Assembly (NCBI GenBank): GCA_015075725.1 | Contig: JABTTV010000001.1 | Location: 868,001 to 932,000 of the forward strand | From: Anaerolineales bacterium | GTDB taxonomy: Bacteria; Chloroflexota; Anaerolineae; Anaerolineales; Villigracilaceae | Direction: 5' to 3' | DNA: 64,000 nt | Shown: one piece after another, positions 41,355 through 49,437 of the stretch | Layout of the letters: every line of letters begins with the position of its first letter | Position numbering within the stretch: the stretch's first letter is position 1 | Notes under the pieces: model-generated | The model's input: only the letters and a program-made list of their open reading frames with translations | Told to the model about the DNA's origin: nothing | Databases searched by the model: none | Translations under genes and position numbers: made by a program

Positions 41355-42128
41355 ATGAGAAGGATCGTATTTACAAATGACAAAGGGGGAGTCGGGAAGA
41401 CGACCACGGTAGCGAATCTAGCTGTGGGTCTTGCAAGGCAGGGGAAGAAAACCCTGGTCATTGACATGGATCCCCAAGCAGATGTGACCTATGCGCTTCT
41501 TGCGCAACGCGCTCCTGAAGCAGGGCAGGGGTACATTCCACCCGCGATCCACGCCTTGTTAACTGGTCACTATACTCTGGAGCAGGTCATGCTCCCGGCT
41601 CCACGTTACGAAAATCTATTCGTCATCCCGTCCAATTCAGACCTTGCGGACGCCGCTCTAAAACTATCCCAACGCCCAACACGTTTACGCAGTATTCTCG
41701 ACGAATTGCCGGAAAATACCTTTGACGTCATTCTGATTGATACAGGCAAAGGTCTCGATCCACTTGCAATCAATGCGCTCGCGGCTGCTCATGAGGTCAT
41801 CGTCATGGTTGCGCCCGGAAAACTGGAGTTGGACGCCATCGACAGGATGTTTGAAAATGTTGACCTTGTGCGGGATGAAGTCCTTCTAAAAGCCAAAGAG
41901 CCGAACGTGACGGGTATCTTGCTGACCCTGGCTGACCCATATTCCATCACCAAAGACACGCAAGACCGTATCCAATCCAAATATCCGGGGCTCCTGCTCT
42001 ATACCACCGTTCCCAAGAATAACGACCTCCAAAAGGCGATTGGGCGGGCTCGGAGTGTCTTTGAAGTTGCTCCTGCCAGTAAAGGGGCCTTGGCATACCA
42101 GCAATTACAGGCGGAGTTAAGGCTATGA
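41355..42128 (+). CDS. parA: ParA-family partition ATPase
   Basis: A 257-residue Walker-type ATPase. The deviant Walker A motif K-G-G-V-G-K-T-T-T is at 10-18, with the signature Lys K10; Walker A-prime L-V-I-D-M-D-P-Q-A-D is at 35-44, and D-V-I-L-I-D-T-G-K-G lies near 125. No N-terminal HTH is present, so it is a type Ib-like small ParA that relies on a separate centromere-binding protein. AAAAGGAGAT precedes the ATG. The next gene overlaps by 4 nt and encodes the likely partner. The pair would segregate an episomal or circularised form of the element. Confidence 0.92.
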   Translation: MRRIVFTNDKGGVGKTTTVANLAVGLARQGKKTLVIDMDPQADVTYALLAQRAPEAGQGYIPPAIHALLTGHYTLEQVMLPAPRYENLFVIPSNSDLADAALKLSQRPTRLRSILDELPENTFDVILIDTGKGLDPLAINALAAAHEVIVMVAPGKLELDAIDRMFENVDLVRDEVLLKAKEPNVTGILLTLADPYSITKDTQDRIQSKYPGLLLYTTVPKNNDLQKAIGRARSVFEVAPASKGALAYQQLQAELRL

Positions 42129-42433
42129 ACACAATCAAGGCAGTCGGGTTAGGTAAGCCGGAAGTGATCGGGAAGAAGTCTCTGTTCTTACCGCCTGAGA
42201 AAGCGACTTCCAAAGAACAGAAGAGCCGACTGGAAATCCCGCCTCCCACCTCGACTGGAGAGCGGCGTGTGCGCATGACGCTTGAGATTACGCTGAAATC
42301 ATTATCCATCATTCAAGAATGGCAAAGCCGTTACCGTCTCGATACAGGACATCCCTTACCCAAGTGGAAGATCATCAGCGACGCGCTCGAACTTTACGAA
42401 AAGACGAGGAAAGGGGAGGGGAGTGAAAAATAA
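42125..42433 (+). CDS. Ribbon-helix-helix protein, likely centromere-binding partner of ParA
   Basis: A 102-residue protein translationally coupled to parA (ATGA overlap). The basic N-terminus (about 1-50, Lys/Pro rich) fits a ParA-stimulating peptide. The C-terminus has a ribbon-helix-helix layout: strand R-R-V-R-M-T-L-E-I-T, helix L-K-S-L-S-I-I-Q-E-W-Q-S-R-Y, turn, and helix K-W-K-I-I-S-D-A-L-E-L-Y-E-K. It probably binds the 8-bp repeats upstream of parA, as RHH proteins of the omega type do with 7-bp repeats. Confidence 0.75.
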   Translation: MNTIKAVGLGKPEVIGKKSLFLPPEKATSKEQKSRLEIPPPTSTGERRVRMTLEITLKSLSIIQEWQSRYRLDTGHPLPKWKIISDALELYEKTRKGEGSEK

Positions 42434-42719
42434 ACCTAAACTGCCAATCAACTGTATTGAGGATTGCCTATCACAAGCAACAATAATGAATCAGGGAATT
42501 GATAAAGAGCCCTACATTTGTCAAATCTTCAAGAATCTAGCAAGAGACGAAACTACCGGTCTCTTGGCATATGCTATCTGGCGTGTGCGATCCCAATTTT
42601 TCTATACAATAAGTTGTGCTTCGGATTATAAGCAATCTGAGGCAATCGCAACCAGGGCCAGTCAGGCGCGATCCTGCTGGCATATGGGAAGTGTTGCCTT
42701 TAGTGACTTGCCCCACTAG
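42423..42719 (+). CDS. Doubtful small hypothetical protein
   Basis: A 98-residue frame starting with GTG inside the end of the RHH gene. The first 60 residues (IEDCLSQATIMNQGIDKEPYICQIFKNLARDETTGLLAYAIWRVRSQFFY) could be helical, but the last part is Ser/His rich and the frame has no clear ribosome site. It may be a degraded gene. Nothing else is visible up to 42795 except GC-rich spacer. Confidence 0.3.
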   Translation: MKNKPKLPINCIEDCLSQATIMNQGIDKEPYICQIFKNLARDETTGLLAYAIWRVRSQFFYTISCASDYKQSEAIATRASQARSCWHMGSVAFSDLPH

Positions 42720-42796
42720 AGGCGGCTGGGTTGGTCGCAGGGCTGTCTGCCCCCGCCCGGTTGTGGCTGGCTCTGGAACATAGTTGACCAATTTGC

Positions 42797-42802
42797 TATC
42801 AT
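42797..42802 (+). promoter_or_regulatory. -10 box 6 nt before ATG (leaderless start)
   Basis: TATCAT lies 6 nt before the ATG at 42809, as at 45920-45925. A TTGACC at 42784 is too close for a normal -35. No Shine-Dalgarno site is present. Confidence 0.5.
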
Positions 42803-42808
42803 AGCGTT

Positions 42809-43153
42809 ATGGCATTGTCCGAAGGGGATAGACTCAGAGGTCATCAATTATTAGACCAAGCAACACGGGAGCGTCTTCCACGTCTGTATGCCAATGAAGA
42901 GATAGGATTGGCAGCCTTAGCCTTGGTCAAGTTCTTTACACCAGATGCGAATTGGACGTGGTACGCCAGTGAATTCGACGGTGAAGACATTTTCTTTGGG
43001 TTGGTCTCAGGGTTGGAAGTCGAGTTTGGCTATTTTGCGCTTTCTGAACTTGAGGACATACGAGGTCCGCTGGGTTTGCCGGTCGAGCGAGATTTGCATT
43101 TCGAGCCTAAACCCCTTGAAGAATTAGCAGATTTACACAGGAGGGAAAGATAA
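42809..43153 (+). CDS. DUF2958-family protein
   Basis: A 114-residue protein matching DUF2958: L-Y-A-N-E-E-I-G-L-A, V-K-F-F-T-P-D-A-N-W-T-W-Y-A, E-F-D-G-E-D-I-F-F-G-L-V, L-E-V-E-F-G-Y-F-A-L-S-E-L-E and R-D-L-H-F-E-P-K. This family is carried almost only by plasmids and integrative elements; its function is not known. It is the first of a run of co-directional element genes (42809-44577). Confidence 0.9.
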   Translation: MALSEGDRLRGHQLLDQATRERLPRLYANEEIGLAALALVKFFTPDANWTWYASEFDGEDIFFGLVSGLEVEFGYFALSELEDIRGPLGLPVERDLHFEPKPLEELADLHRRER

Positions 43154-43154
43154 T

Positions 43155-43502
43155 ATGTCTTTGGAAGCGCCGGAGGAATTAATTCTCAACAATCTGGAAA
43201 CTCATTTTCTGCTATTCAAAACCTATCACGGTGCGTTGATGGGGTGGTGTGTTCTGACTGATGTCCCAGCCGAAGAGATCGACGATAATATCGATGCCGC
43301 GGCAAAGGAATGGTTGCAAACAGATGGCGGGAAGGCGTATTTGAAACAAGAAAAGCTGGTGGAGAGAGGTGTGGATTATGCCAATGTAATGATGAACATT
43401 CCGCCGGAAATTCTCGCCCGGTATCATATTTTTCCGGGTGTGCCAATTCAAGAAATCATCGAACTAGATGATAGCGACACAATTCTGCCGGATGAGATGT
43501 AG
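43155..43502 (+). CDS. Hypothetical element protein
   Basis: A 115-residue acidic protein with an AGGAGGG site 11 nt before the ATG and only 1 nt after the DUF2958 gene. Alpha-helical text (DVPAEEIDDNIDAAAKEWLQTDGGKAYLKQEKLVERGVDYANVMMNIPPEIL) is followed by an acidic tail. No family recognised. Coupled translation with DUF2958 suggests a shared role. Confidence 0.6.
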   Translation: MSLEAPEELILNNLETHFLLFKTYHGALMGWCVLTDVPAEEIDDNIDAAAKEWLQTDGGKAYLKQEKLVERGVDYANVMMNIPPEILARYHIFPGVPIQEIIELDDSDTILPDEM

Positions 43503-43550
43503 CCAACCTGATTGGTGGTAGGTGTTGCGACCAAATGCTATGCTAGGAGC

Positions 43551-43910
43551 ATGGGCGGGGAAATTATACAAAGCGAGAAACTTGAGAAACTCAAAGAGTT
43601 AGCAGTTTATTTGGCAAGGTGGGACAAGCGGATCGAGAAAATCGTAGCATTCCCAGATTCAAAACAAGAGGGAACTAAATTCGATTTGATCTGCTGTTTC
43701 GACCCCGAGCCATTGAACGACTCGGCGGGCTTTTTTTGGATTGCAAACCTATTGACCCGGTTGGAGGTCGAAGCCCTCGACGAGCGATTGAAAATACTAC
43801 ACCCCTTCGACCTGGGTTTTGAGATCGGCGAACAAGTTTTTCTGCCCAATGGAATTATTATTCGCTCCCCCGGAGGTCAAACCGTCGTCTGGCAAAACCA
43901 TGAAGAATGA
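43551..43910 (+). CDS. Hypothetical element protein
   Basis: A 119-residue protein from the ATG at 43551; a GTG-type start at 43512 would give an unusual N-terminus. TATGCT stands 6 nt before the ATG, and the intervening AGGAGC is both a weak Shine-Dalgarno site and the gap of a leaderless start. The middle alternates strands and helices (IEKIVAFPDSKQEGTKFDLICCFDPEPL). It overlaps the next gene by 11 nt. No family recognised. Confidence 0.55.
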   Translation: MGGEIIQSEKLEKLKELAVYLARWDKRIEKIVAFPDSKQEGTKFDLICCFDPEPLNDSAGFFWIANLLTRLEVEALDERLKILHPFDLGFEIGEQVFLPNGIIIRSPGGQTVVWQNHEE

Positions 43911-44577
43911 TATAGATAACGTCCCGACTGGCACGATTAGTAAAATCGCCGCCCTCTTGTTAGGCATTCCCTGGATCGAGGTCATTGCGGAGGTTTGGAA
44001 AATCGGAAAGAAAGTCTTCCGAGGGCTGTCAGATGAAGGTATGTACGAGGTATTGGAGTATGAGTCTACGCTGGAAATTCTGGATGTGGAGGGCAAGCGG
44101 GCGATCTTCAAAAAGCGCAAAAAAGTGCGCTACCTGCAAGATAACATCATTGCCTACCAGGACTATGGTTGGGGGGATGGGGAGCATTTTCGAGATTACC
44201 AAGCCAAGCCCGGCGTCCCGGTTGATCGTTACAAAATCGGGTACAAAACCTACATCCTGCTCTCGTTACGGGAGGTTAAGAACAGGGGAGACGTGGATGA
44301 ATTCCACATCCAGTGGAAGATCAGGAACGGTTTTTTGAAAACGGACGGTTTTTGGGAAACAGATGTAAGCAGTCGCACGAAATCGATAAGTGTCAACGTC
44401 ATTTTCCCCAAAGATCGTCCGCCTCACAATATCCGCCTTGTCGAGAGTAATATCCAGAAAGCGACCATCTTGGGGCACGACTCGATAAAACAATTGCCGA
44501 ATGGTAGTTGGCAAGTTGCCTGGTTGACGGACAGACCCCGGTTATATGAGCACTACATCCTGCGGTGGGATTGGTAA
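43900..44577 (+). CDS. Hypothetical protein
   Basis: A 225-residue protein starting at 43900, overlapping its upstream neighbour; a frame to 43819 has no support. A short hydrophobic segment (GTISKIAALLLGIPWIEVIAEVWKIGKKV, about 10-40) is followed by a beta-rich domain (about 45-225) with many W/Y/F strands (YKTYILLSLREVKNRGDVDEFHIQWKIRNGFLKTDGFWETDV). The first part may attach it to the membrane. Unrecognised family. Confidence 0.6.
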   Translation: MKNDIDNVPTGTISKIAALLLGIPWIEVIAEVWKIGKKVFRGLSDEGMYEVLEYESTLEILDVEGKRAIFKKRKKVRYLQDNIIAYQDYGWGDGEHFRDYQAKPGVPVDRYKIGYKTYILLSLREVKNRGDVDEFHIQWKIRNGFLKTDGFWETDVSSRTKSISVNVIFPKDRPPHNIRLVESNIQKATILGHDSIKQLPNGSWQVAWLTDRPRLYEHYILRWDW

Positions 44578-45216
44578 CTATTCCGTGCCGAGCCTGCCAA
44601 TTCCTTCCATCTGTGCCGCTTGAAGGATCTTGAGTTCGGTTGCAGAAACACCAAGTTTTTCCATCTGTTTCATTAAACAATAATCTACTGTTTGCGCCAG
44701 TACGCGGGCATCAAGCATTTGATCGGCCGTCAAACGGCTTTTGTTAGATGAAGCTTTCCACCAGCCAAGCCCCATCCCCATCATCCAAACACCAAATGGC
44801 AATACACATAGCCCCATGCCAAACGGAATTAAGAAGAGGCCAGTAACTGCCAGTGTCCCACCCAAGTAAACAAGAGTTGTTTGGGAAAGACCCAATGCAA
44901 TGCTTTTGGCTGGGTTACTTTCCAGAAGACGCCAAGATATTTCCAAATCCTCTGTTCCGCGAGGAGCAATCCGAAGTGCTAATGTTGTATTTGCGGACGA
45001 TCCGAGCTTTTGTTGGAAGAATATATATTCCCGCTTTTCACCAATCAGACCCCCAAACATGCTGTCGGAAATTGCCATCTCACCACTACTGATTTGGAGA
45101 TTGGCCAATCCTCTTTTCTCAACTTCGGCGATCACGCCATCGCGAAGCTTTTCAATTAACTTGCCCTGACTAGGCACAAATGCACCCCAGGCATCTACCT
45201 GAACACCGGAAATCAT
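44578..45216 (-). CDS. Hypothetical membrane protein
   Basis: A 212-residue protein with an AGGAGG site 7 nt before the ATG. Residues 1-105 are a soluble domain of mixed strands (LANLQISSGEMAISDSMFGG..REYIFFQQKLG), two hydrophobic segments lie at about 112-155 (LGLSQTTLVYLGGTLAVTGLFLIPFGMGLCVLPFGVWMMGMGLGWW), and the tail is helical. It is convergent with the previous gene, directly adjacent. Function unknown. Confidence 0.6.
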   Translation of the reverse strand: MISGVQVDAWGAFVPSQGKLIEKLRDGVIAEVEKRGLANLQISSGEMAISDSMFGGLIGEKREYIFFQQKLGSSANTTLALRIAPRGTEDLEISWRLLESNPAKSIALGLSQTTLVYLGGTLAVTGLFLIPFGMGLCVLPFGVWMMGMGLGWWKASSNKSRLTADQMLDARVLAQTVDYCLMKQMEKLGVSATELKILQAAQMEGIGRLGTE

Positions 45217-45317
45217 CTTTGCCTCCTATGAAAAATTGGGCTGAAACATTCTGATTGTTGGGTCTCTGGGGGAATCTATCCCCAAACGAGTTTGACCATT
45301 TTACCCTAAAAACCTAA

Positions 45318-45344
45318 AGCGACAGGCTCGCGGTTCCTGTCGCT
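45318..45344. terminator. Hairpin, possible minus-strand terminator
   Basis: AGCGACAGG and CCTGTCGCT form a perfect 9-bp stem around CTCGCGGTT; on the minus strand it is followed by TTTAGGTTTTTAG. It would end transcripts of the excisionase-like gene at 45500-45745. The rest of 45217-45499 is non-coding. Confidence 0.45.
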
Positions 45345-45499
45345 TCGTCGCTCTAACCGGATCCGCCGCCCATGGCATATTCTCCTTTCGCAAGTGATGT
45401 GCGGCCGCTGGGAATAAGTTCGGGAAAGGGGAGCGCTAAGTGTGGCGGGAATGGTTGAAAGCAAGGGTAATTATACCCGATAACGGGCATAATTAGGAT

Positions 45500-45745
45500 T
45501 TAACTTTTCTTGCCTGGGGCTTTCTTCGGTTTCGGCCCTGGTTTCCGGTCGCGGGCTAAATATTCTCTGACTGCCTCAACTGTAGTGGCCCAGTTCCGGC
45601 CAATACGTATTCCCCACAACTCCCCATCTCTTACAATCCTCCTAAGATGGTCTGGGGACAGCCCGCTGATTTTGGCAGCTTCGTTAAGGGAGATCAATTC
45701 ATCCAGACGTGGCTGGTAACTGATCCCTTGTTTACTGCCAGACAT
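45500..45745 (-). CDS. Excisionase-type helix-turn-helix protein
   Basis: An 81-residue protein with L-I-S-L-N-E-A-A-K-I-S-G-L-S-P-D-H-L-R-R-I-V-R-D-G-E-L and a basic, Pro/Lys-rich tail (RKPGPKPKKAPGKKS). It is a relative of the protein encoded at 27390-27608. It could be a second directionality factor or a regulator, perhaps from an older element in the same site. Confidence 0.75.
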   Translation of the reverse strand: MSGSKQGISYQPRLDELISLNEAAKISGLSPDHLRRIVRDGELWGIRIGRNWATTVEAVREYLARDRKPGPKPKKAPGKKS

Positions 45746-45896
45746 GGAGCATCAGAGTGCAACAATATTGGAATTGTTTAGGTGCATTACTTTCTATAAG
45801 GAATTATACAGGCGATCCACAAAAAAATGGCAACGCTTGGGTGAGGGGGGCACCCAAACGCTGCCGCTCAGATTATATCTCGAAATAGCCTGAAAA

Positions 45897-45925
45897 TTGC
45901 CTTTAGGAGTCCCGGATGCTATCAT
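45897..45925 (+). promoter_or_regulatory. Promoter of a leaderless gene
   Basis: TTGCCT, 17-nt spacer, TATCAT, then 6 nt to the ATG at 45932. No Shine-Dalgarno site. The same geometry is seen at 40243-40271. Confidence 0.65.
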
Positions 45926-45931
45926 CCCTAT

Positions 45932-46141
45932 ATGGCAAGACGTGTCCAAGGAAAGCGGGCTGAATTGCTCGCCGGTAAAATCATGGATTGGGGTAATTTG
46001 GTATTCGTTGGGTTTGTCATTGGACAGATCGTGCCGGGAACTTCCCCGATCCGATGGGGAATGTTTCTTTTAGGTATTTGTGGCTTTGCTGGAGCCTACA
46101 TTGTGGCAAATCAGCTTATGAAGGGGGTGATGAGAGTATGA
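45932..46141 (+). CDS. Small membrane protein
   Basis: A 69-residue protein with two hydrophobic segments (about 20-35, NLVFVGFVIGQIVPG, and 42-62, MFLLGICGFAGAYIVANQLM) after a basic N-terminus. It overlaps the next small gene by 4 nt (ATGA). The two small membrane proteins together resemble a holin-like or accessory pair; no function can be assigned. Confidence 0.6.
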   Translation: MARRVQGKRAELLAGKIMDWGNLVFVGFVIGQIVPGTSPIRWGMFLLGICGFAGAYIVANQLMKGVMRV

Positions 46142-46257
46142 TCGCAGACGAAAGATTAATTCCAATTGGTTTATCCGTGCTGGCCGCATTAGCGTTCTTT
46201 GTGGGACTGAGTTATTTTGTAAATCGCCCCAGTAAGCAGAGTAAAAGGAATTTTTAA
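46138..46257 (+). CDS. Very small single-pass membrane protein (39 aa)
   Basis: ATG overlaps the stop of the preceding gene. The product is M-I-A-D-E-R-L, then the membrane helix PIGLSVLAALAFFVGLSYFV and a basic tail NRPSKQSKRNF. The ATGA coupling and a clear single helix with positive-inside tail support it as real. Its stop overlaps the convergent gene on the minus strand by 4 nt. Confidence 0.55.
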   Translation: MIADERLIPIGLSVLAALAFFVGLSYFVNRPSKQSKRNF

Positions 46258-46769
46258 GTATCAAGTCCTCGAAACCCGGCAATGAATGCGTCCTCCAATG
46301 GTGTTTCAAGCGGAATTCCAATATCTGTCTCGATCAGTAGGTCAAGAAAACCAACAACTTGGTGTTCTTGCCCGCGTAAAACCTCAAAGATGACAAGGGA
46401 CTTCCTTTTTTCTTCAAGTTGAACTCCACTGATAATCAAAACTGGCTTTGCCTCGGGGTGATAAGGTTGTGAGAACTCTAGATGAATTGCGTCCTCCACC
46501 TCCCAGAGCAAACCGCTTGAAACAATGAATATCTGGAGTAATTCTCCAATACGACCACTCTCCGCCGCCAATTGACCGAGAGCAGCCATGTACTCCAGTT
46601 TATCTTCATGAGTCTCAGGAAATTCTGGTAATTCGGTTTCAAATGGCCCCTTGTTGCCTTCAACGAAAGCCCTGGGAGGATGTTGTCCCTCCTGGACCAC
46701 CTTTTTCTTCGCATCCTCAACGATGGTGTCGAAATCGAAGTAATATTGTTCTATATCCGCAGATGCCAT
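46254..46769 (-). CDS. Hypothetical protein
   Basis: A 171-residue protein from the ATG at 46769; a TTG at 46808 would add 13 residues and neither start has a strong ribosome site. The text is acidic, with a helical middle (HEDKLEYMAALGQLAAESGRIGELLQIFIVSSGLLWEV) and strands later (AKPVLIISGVQLEEKRKSLVIFEVLRG). No family recognised. The following stretch 46810-47118 is AT-rich and holds nothing I can support. Confidence 0.55.
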   Translation of the reverse strand: MASADIEQYYFDFDTIVEDAKKKVVQEGQHPPRAFVEGNKGPFETELPEFPETHEDKLEYMAALGQLAAESGRIGELLQIFIVSSGLLWEVEDAIHLEFSQPYHPEAKPVLIISGVQLEEKRKSLVIFEVLRGQEHQVVGFLDLLIETDIGIPLETPLEDAFIAGFRGLDT

Positions 46770-47118
46770 AGGTAGGCAGTGGTTTGCCACATTTGCATTT
46801 TGACGCAAACGCAGGTAATTTTCAAGTTTTTACAATGTAAAAATTCGAGCCGTCATGTTAGCGCTATGGGACGCTCGTGCAGGTGATCTAGCCTGGTGAG
46901 GAAGAGTTATTGAAGACCCCAATCGATTTTCCTCTGGAAGGTACGTCGCAAAATAAATGTTGTGCGACATTCTAAGTCAGATTATGCACCTTAATACAAT
47001 CTTCTTGGGACTACCTATCGAATTAATCCGGTCCAGGCCTGTTTAGGGATTATTCATATCTTCCTTCCAATTAATTAACAATAATCTAACAAACTTCTCT
47101 AAAGGAAGCATTTTAAAC

Positions 47119-47613
47119 TTAGTTAATTTCAATCAAAATCTCGTCAATGAAATATTTTACAAACCTGTCAATTTCATCCCTTGGAATGCACCAGGAATTT
47201 TCTTCTCTGGCAAGTATCCAAGTATAATCAATGGTTATCCTAGCACTAAATAGTTGGGGAATTTGTATTTGTAGATCTTCGCTCCACGATTTCCAGTCCC
47301 TTTCTGTTATCTTGGAGTCACCGATCATTTGGACTGTTGCCAAGCTATCGTCATTTTCGATAAGTGTGTACTTGTCCCTTGACCAACTGTACTTCAATGT
47401 TGGCAGAACGGTGAGAAAAGTGCCTGTTCTGCAAATATAATCAATGGCCTTGTCCGAATTGCCATCTTTCATGGTATTCGCAAACCGATTTACAGTGTAT
47501 TCCGGTGTGCCAGGAAACATGGCACTCAATTTACCACCACTACAGCCTGAAGTGGCAAAGCAAAGGGATAGCAGGAAAATGAGGTATTTTCTTGAAAGTT
47601 GGCTTTTTCTCAC
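47119..47613 (-). CDS. Putative lipoprotein, last gene of the tubulin-like cluster
   Basis: A 164-residue protein. GTG at 47613 overlaps the TGA of the upstream gene (GTGA), which decides the start; a longer frame to 47727 would run inside that gene. Residues 1-25 form a signal peptide (VRKSQLSRKYLIFLLSLCFATSGC) with a plausible lipobox T-S-G-C. The mature part has P-E-Y-T-V-N-R-F-A-N-T-M-K-D-G-N-S-D-K-A-I-D-Y-I-C, like DUF4878/NTF2-type lipoproteins. It would sit on the outer face of the membrane as the exported member of the system. Confidence 0.7.
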   Translation of the reverse strand: MRKSQLSRKYLIFLLSLCFATSGCSGGKLSAMFPGTPEYTVNRFANTMKDGNSDKAIDYICRTGTFLTVLPTLKYSWSRDKYTLIENDDSLATVQMIGDSKITERDWKSWSEDLQIQIPQLFSARITIDYTWILAREENSWCIPRDEIDRFVKYFIDEILIEIN

Positions 47614-48758
47614 GGCGCGCCTCCCGTGGAGAATCCCCCACCTTGTCCTGCCACGCCAGACGCCATCATTTGACTGCTGATTTGGAAAATCTCGGCACTC
47701 TCCACATCTTTTTCCGGATTTGCCCACTCGCCGAGGCCCAGCATGGGATTTCTAAACGACGAAAGGACAATTTTTGAAGTCAATTCAAGTTGGCGTGGCG
47801 AGATCTTACCATCCTTGAGCAACTTAAGAAAACAGATGCCAGCCGCCGGAAGGGGTTGCAGATCCTCAAACCAAGCCAAGCAAGCATCGACAATGTTGAT
47901 ATCTTTGGATAACTCGAATAGACCTGCACCGTCTCCAAGCCGTGTCGAAGTAGTACGAATGTCGGTGATCTGAGCCGCGTTGAGGCCGATTGGATTTGGT
48001 GCGGTTGGGCTTTTCTGGATCTGATCCAAAAGCTCTTGCTCAGCAATCCTGTATTCGATTACTAAATCGGGAAGTGAGGGCGGGAGTTTCCTCGAGGTGA
48101 ATATCACTGATACATCCAAACCGTATTTGCTCAACAGACTTTCAAGTCCCGCTCTAATATTTCCAGAGCGCTCTCGTGGATCTGGATGAGACCAAAGATC
48201 AATATTTGAATCAATTGTCTCATTCAACTTGGCACTTATCATTTCGCAAAACTTCTGTTTGAGAATATCGTTGGTATTTTCATCATGCGGGTCAGCAACA
48301 AAGGAACGTATCTGGGAGTAAAACATTTTTGGTTTAGCGAGCTTGACATCAAAACCCATCTCAACAGACGCAGTTTCTTCAATTGTGTTGCATGTCAGGC
48401 CTGGTAAGTGGAGATTGTAAAAGGCGCGAACAATGCCAGGATATACGCGTAATTGGGAAATTTCGAGGCCGCTTGTCAGGTCATATTCGTCCACAATAAC
48501 CATGTCACCCTCATGGTACACCTCCAGTAAACTATCCCTATCAAGGAGCGATCTGCCTAACGTGACTAAGCCCCAATTCCCTATATCTATCTGCAGACGG
48601 ACGGGCCATGATGGGAGTACTGGGCGTTTCTTTCGAAGCTTACCCGGGGGGTCAAGAGCTAAAAATTTGTCAAGGAAAAAAAGTTCACACTCAATTCGTA
48701 GTACCCCATCCGTATCGGCGCCTGAATAACCTCCAGTAGTAGCTTGTGGTTGAGTCAT
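47610..48758 (-). CDS. SPFH/Band 7-like protein (tentative)
   Basis: A 382-residue protein with no membrane helix. Residues about 115-255 look like an SPFH domain: a strand pattern V-E-M-G-F-D-V-K-L-A-K-P-K-M-F-Y-S-Q-I, a helical stretch (NDILKQKFCEMISAKLNETIDS), then the typical N-I-R-A-G-L-E-S-L-L-S-K-Y-G-L-D-V-S-V-I-F. The Gly-rich C-terminus (SGVAGQGGGFSTGGAP) is as seen in many SPFH proteins. SPFH proteins build membrane-bound rings or scaffolds. The match is by pattern only. It lies between a membrane protein gene (10 nt) and the lipoprotein gene (overlap). Confidence 0.5.
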   Translation of the reverse strand: MTQPQATTGGYSGADTDGVLRIECELFFLDKFLALDPPGKLRKKRPVLPSWPVRLQIDIGNWGLVTLGRSLLDRDSLLEVYHEGDMVIVDEYDLTSGLEISQLRVYPGIVRAFYNLHLPGLTCNTIEETASVEMGFDVKLAKPKMFYSQIRSFVADPHDENTNDILKQKFCEMISAKLNETIDSNIDLWSHPDPRERSGNIRAGLESLLSKYGLDVSVIFTSRKLPPSLPDLVIEYRIAEQELLDQIQKSPTAPNPIGLNAAQITDIRTTSTRLGDGAGLFELSKDINIVDACLAWFEDLQPLPAAGICFLKLLKDGKISPRQLELTSKIVLSSFRNPMLGLGEWANPEKDVESAEIFQISSQMMASGVAGQGGGFSTGGAP

Positions 48759-48768
48759 TTTTTTCTCC

Positions 48769-49437
48769 TCACATTATATGTCGAGCACCTGGATCAAACT
48801 TTTCTCGCTCAAAAAGATTTCGTTGCATTTCCTTCAGGGCATTAAAAAATACATAATCCTTTTCAAGGTAGAAGTAACGCATCAAGATTAAAATGAGAAA
48901 ACAGAGCGCCAGCATCATTAGCTCAAGTACTTGTCCATTCAAAGTTCCCCGCAAGGCATTTAACACAGTTGTCACTTTGCCGAGCAGCTCAGGACTGAAT
49001 AAACCCACAATCGTTGGTATCTTCAGAAGAAAATCAACCAACGACACGATGAGCAACTTGATGAGCACAATCCAAAATACCCATTTGGCCAAAACTTCGG
49101 GATAGTAAATCAGGGATGGTGCTGAAATTAAAATGACACCATCTCTAAAACCTTGACGGCGCCAGATTAATTCCATGCTTTCTCGACGAGTAGCACTATT
49201 GGCACCTCCCACATCGCGTTTAAAGTAGGCCTCCAAGCCTATAAGCAAGAGTGTAATTAGGACCCAGGTCACGAAGGCAAGCACAATGAGGTATAACGTG
49301 CCCACATATGGGGATTCCACCCGGATCGCAAAGCCGAAGGCTTGCAAAGCAGGCGGCTCTTCGATCAGCCGCCGCCAGACCTCTATTACCGGGTTAAAGA
49401 AGATCAAGACGACAATAGCAAAACTCAGACGTGTCAT
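48769..49437 (-). CDS. Polytopic membrane protein of the tubulin-like cluster
   Basis: A 222-residue protein, translationally coupled to the gene before it (ATGA overlap at 49434-49437). Hydrophobic segments lie at about 4-20, 48-71, 100-140 (one or two) and 172-192, and the C-terminal 30 residues are charged. No family recognised. A structural membrane component is likely. Confidence 0.65.
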   Translation of the reverse strand: MTRLSFAIVVLIFFNPVIEVWRRLIEEPPALQAFGFAIRVESPYVGTLYLIVLAFVTWVLITLLLIGLEAYFKRDVGGANSATRRESMELIWRRQGFRDGVILISAPSLIYYPEVLAKWVFWIVLIKLLIVSLVDFLLKIPTIVGLFSPELLGKVTTVLNALRGTLNGQVLELMMLALCFLILILMRYFYLEKDYVFFNALKEMQRNLFEREKFDPGARHIM

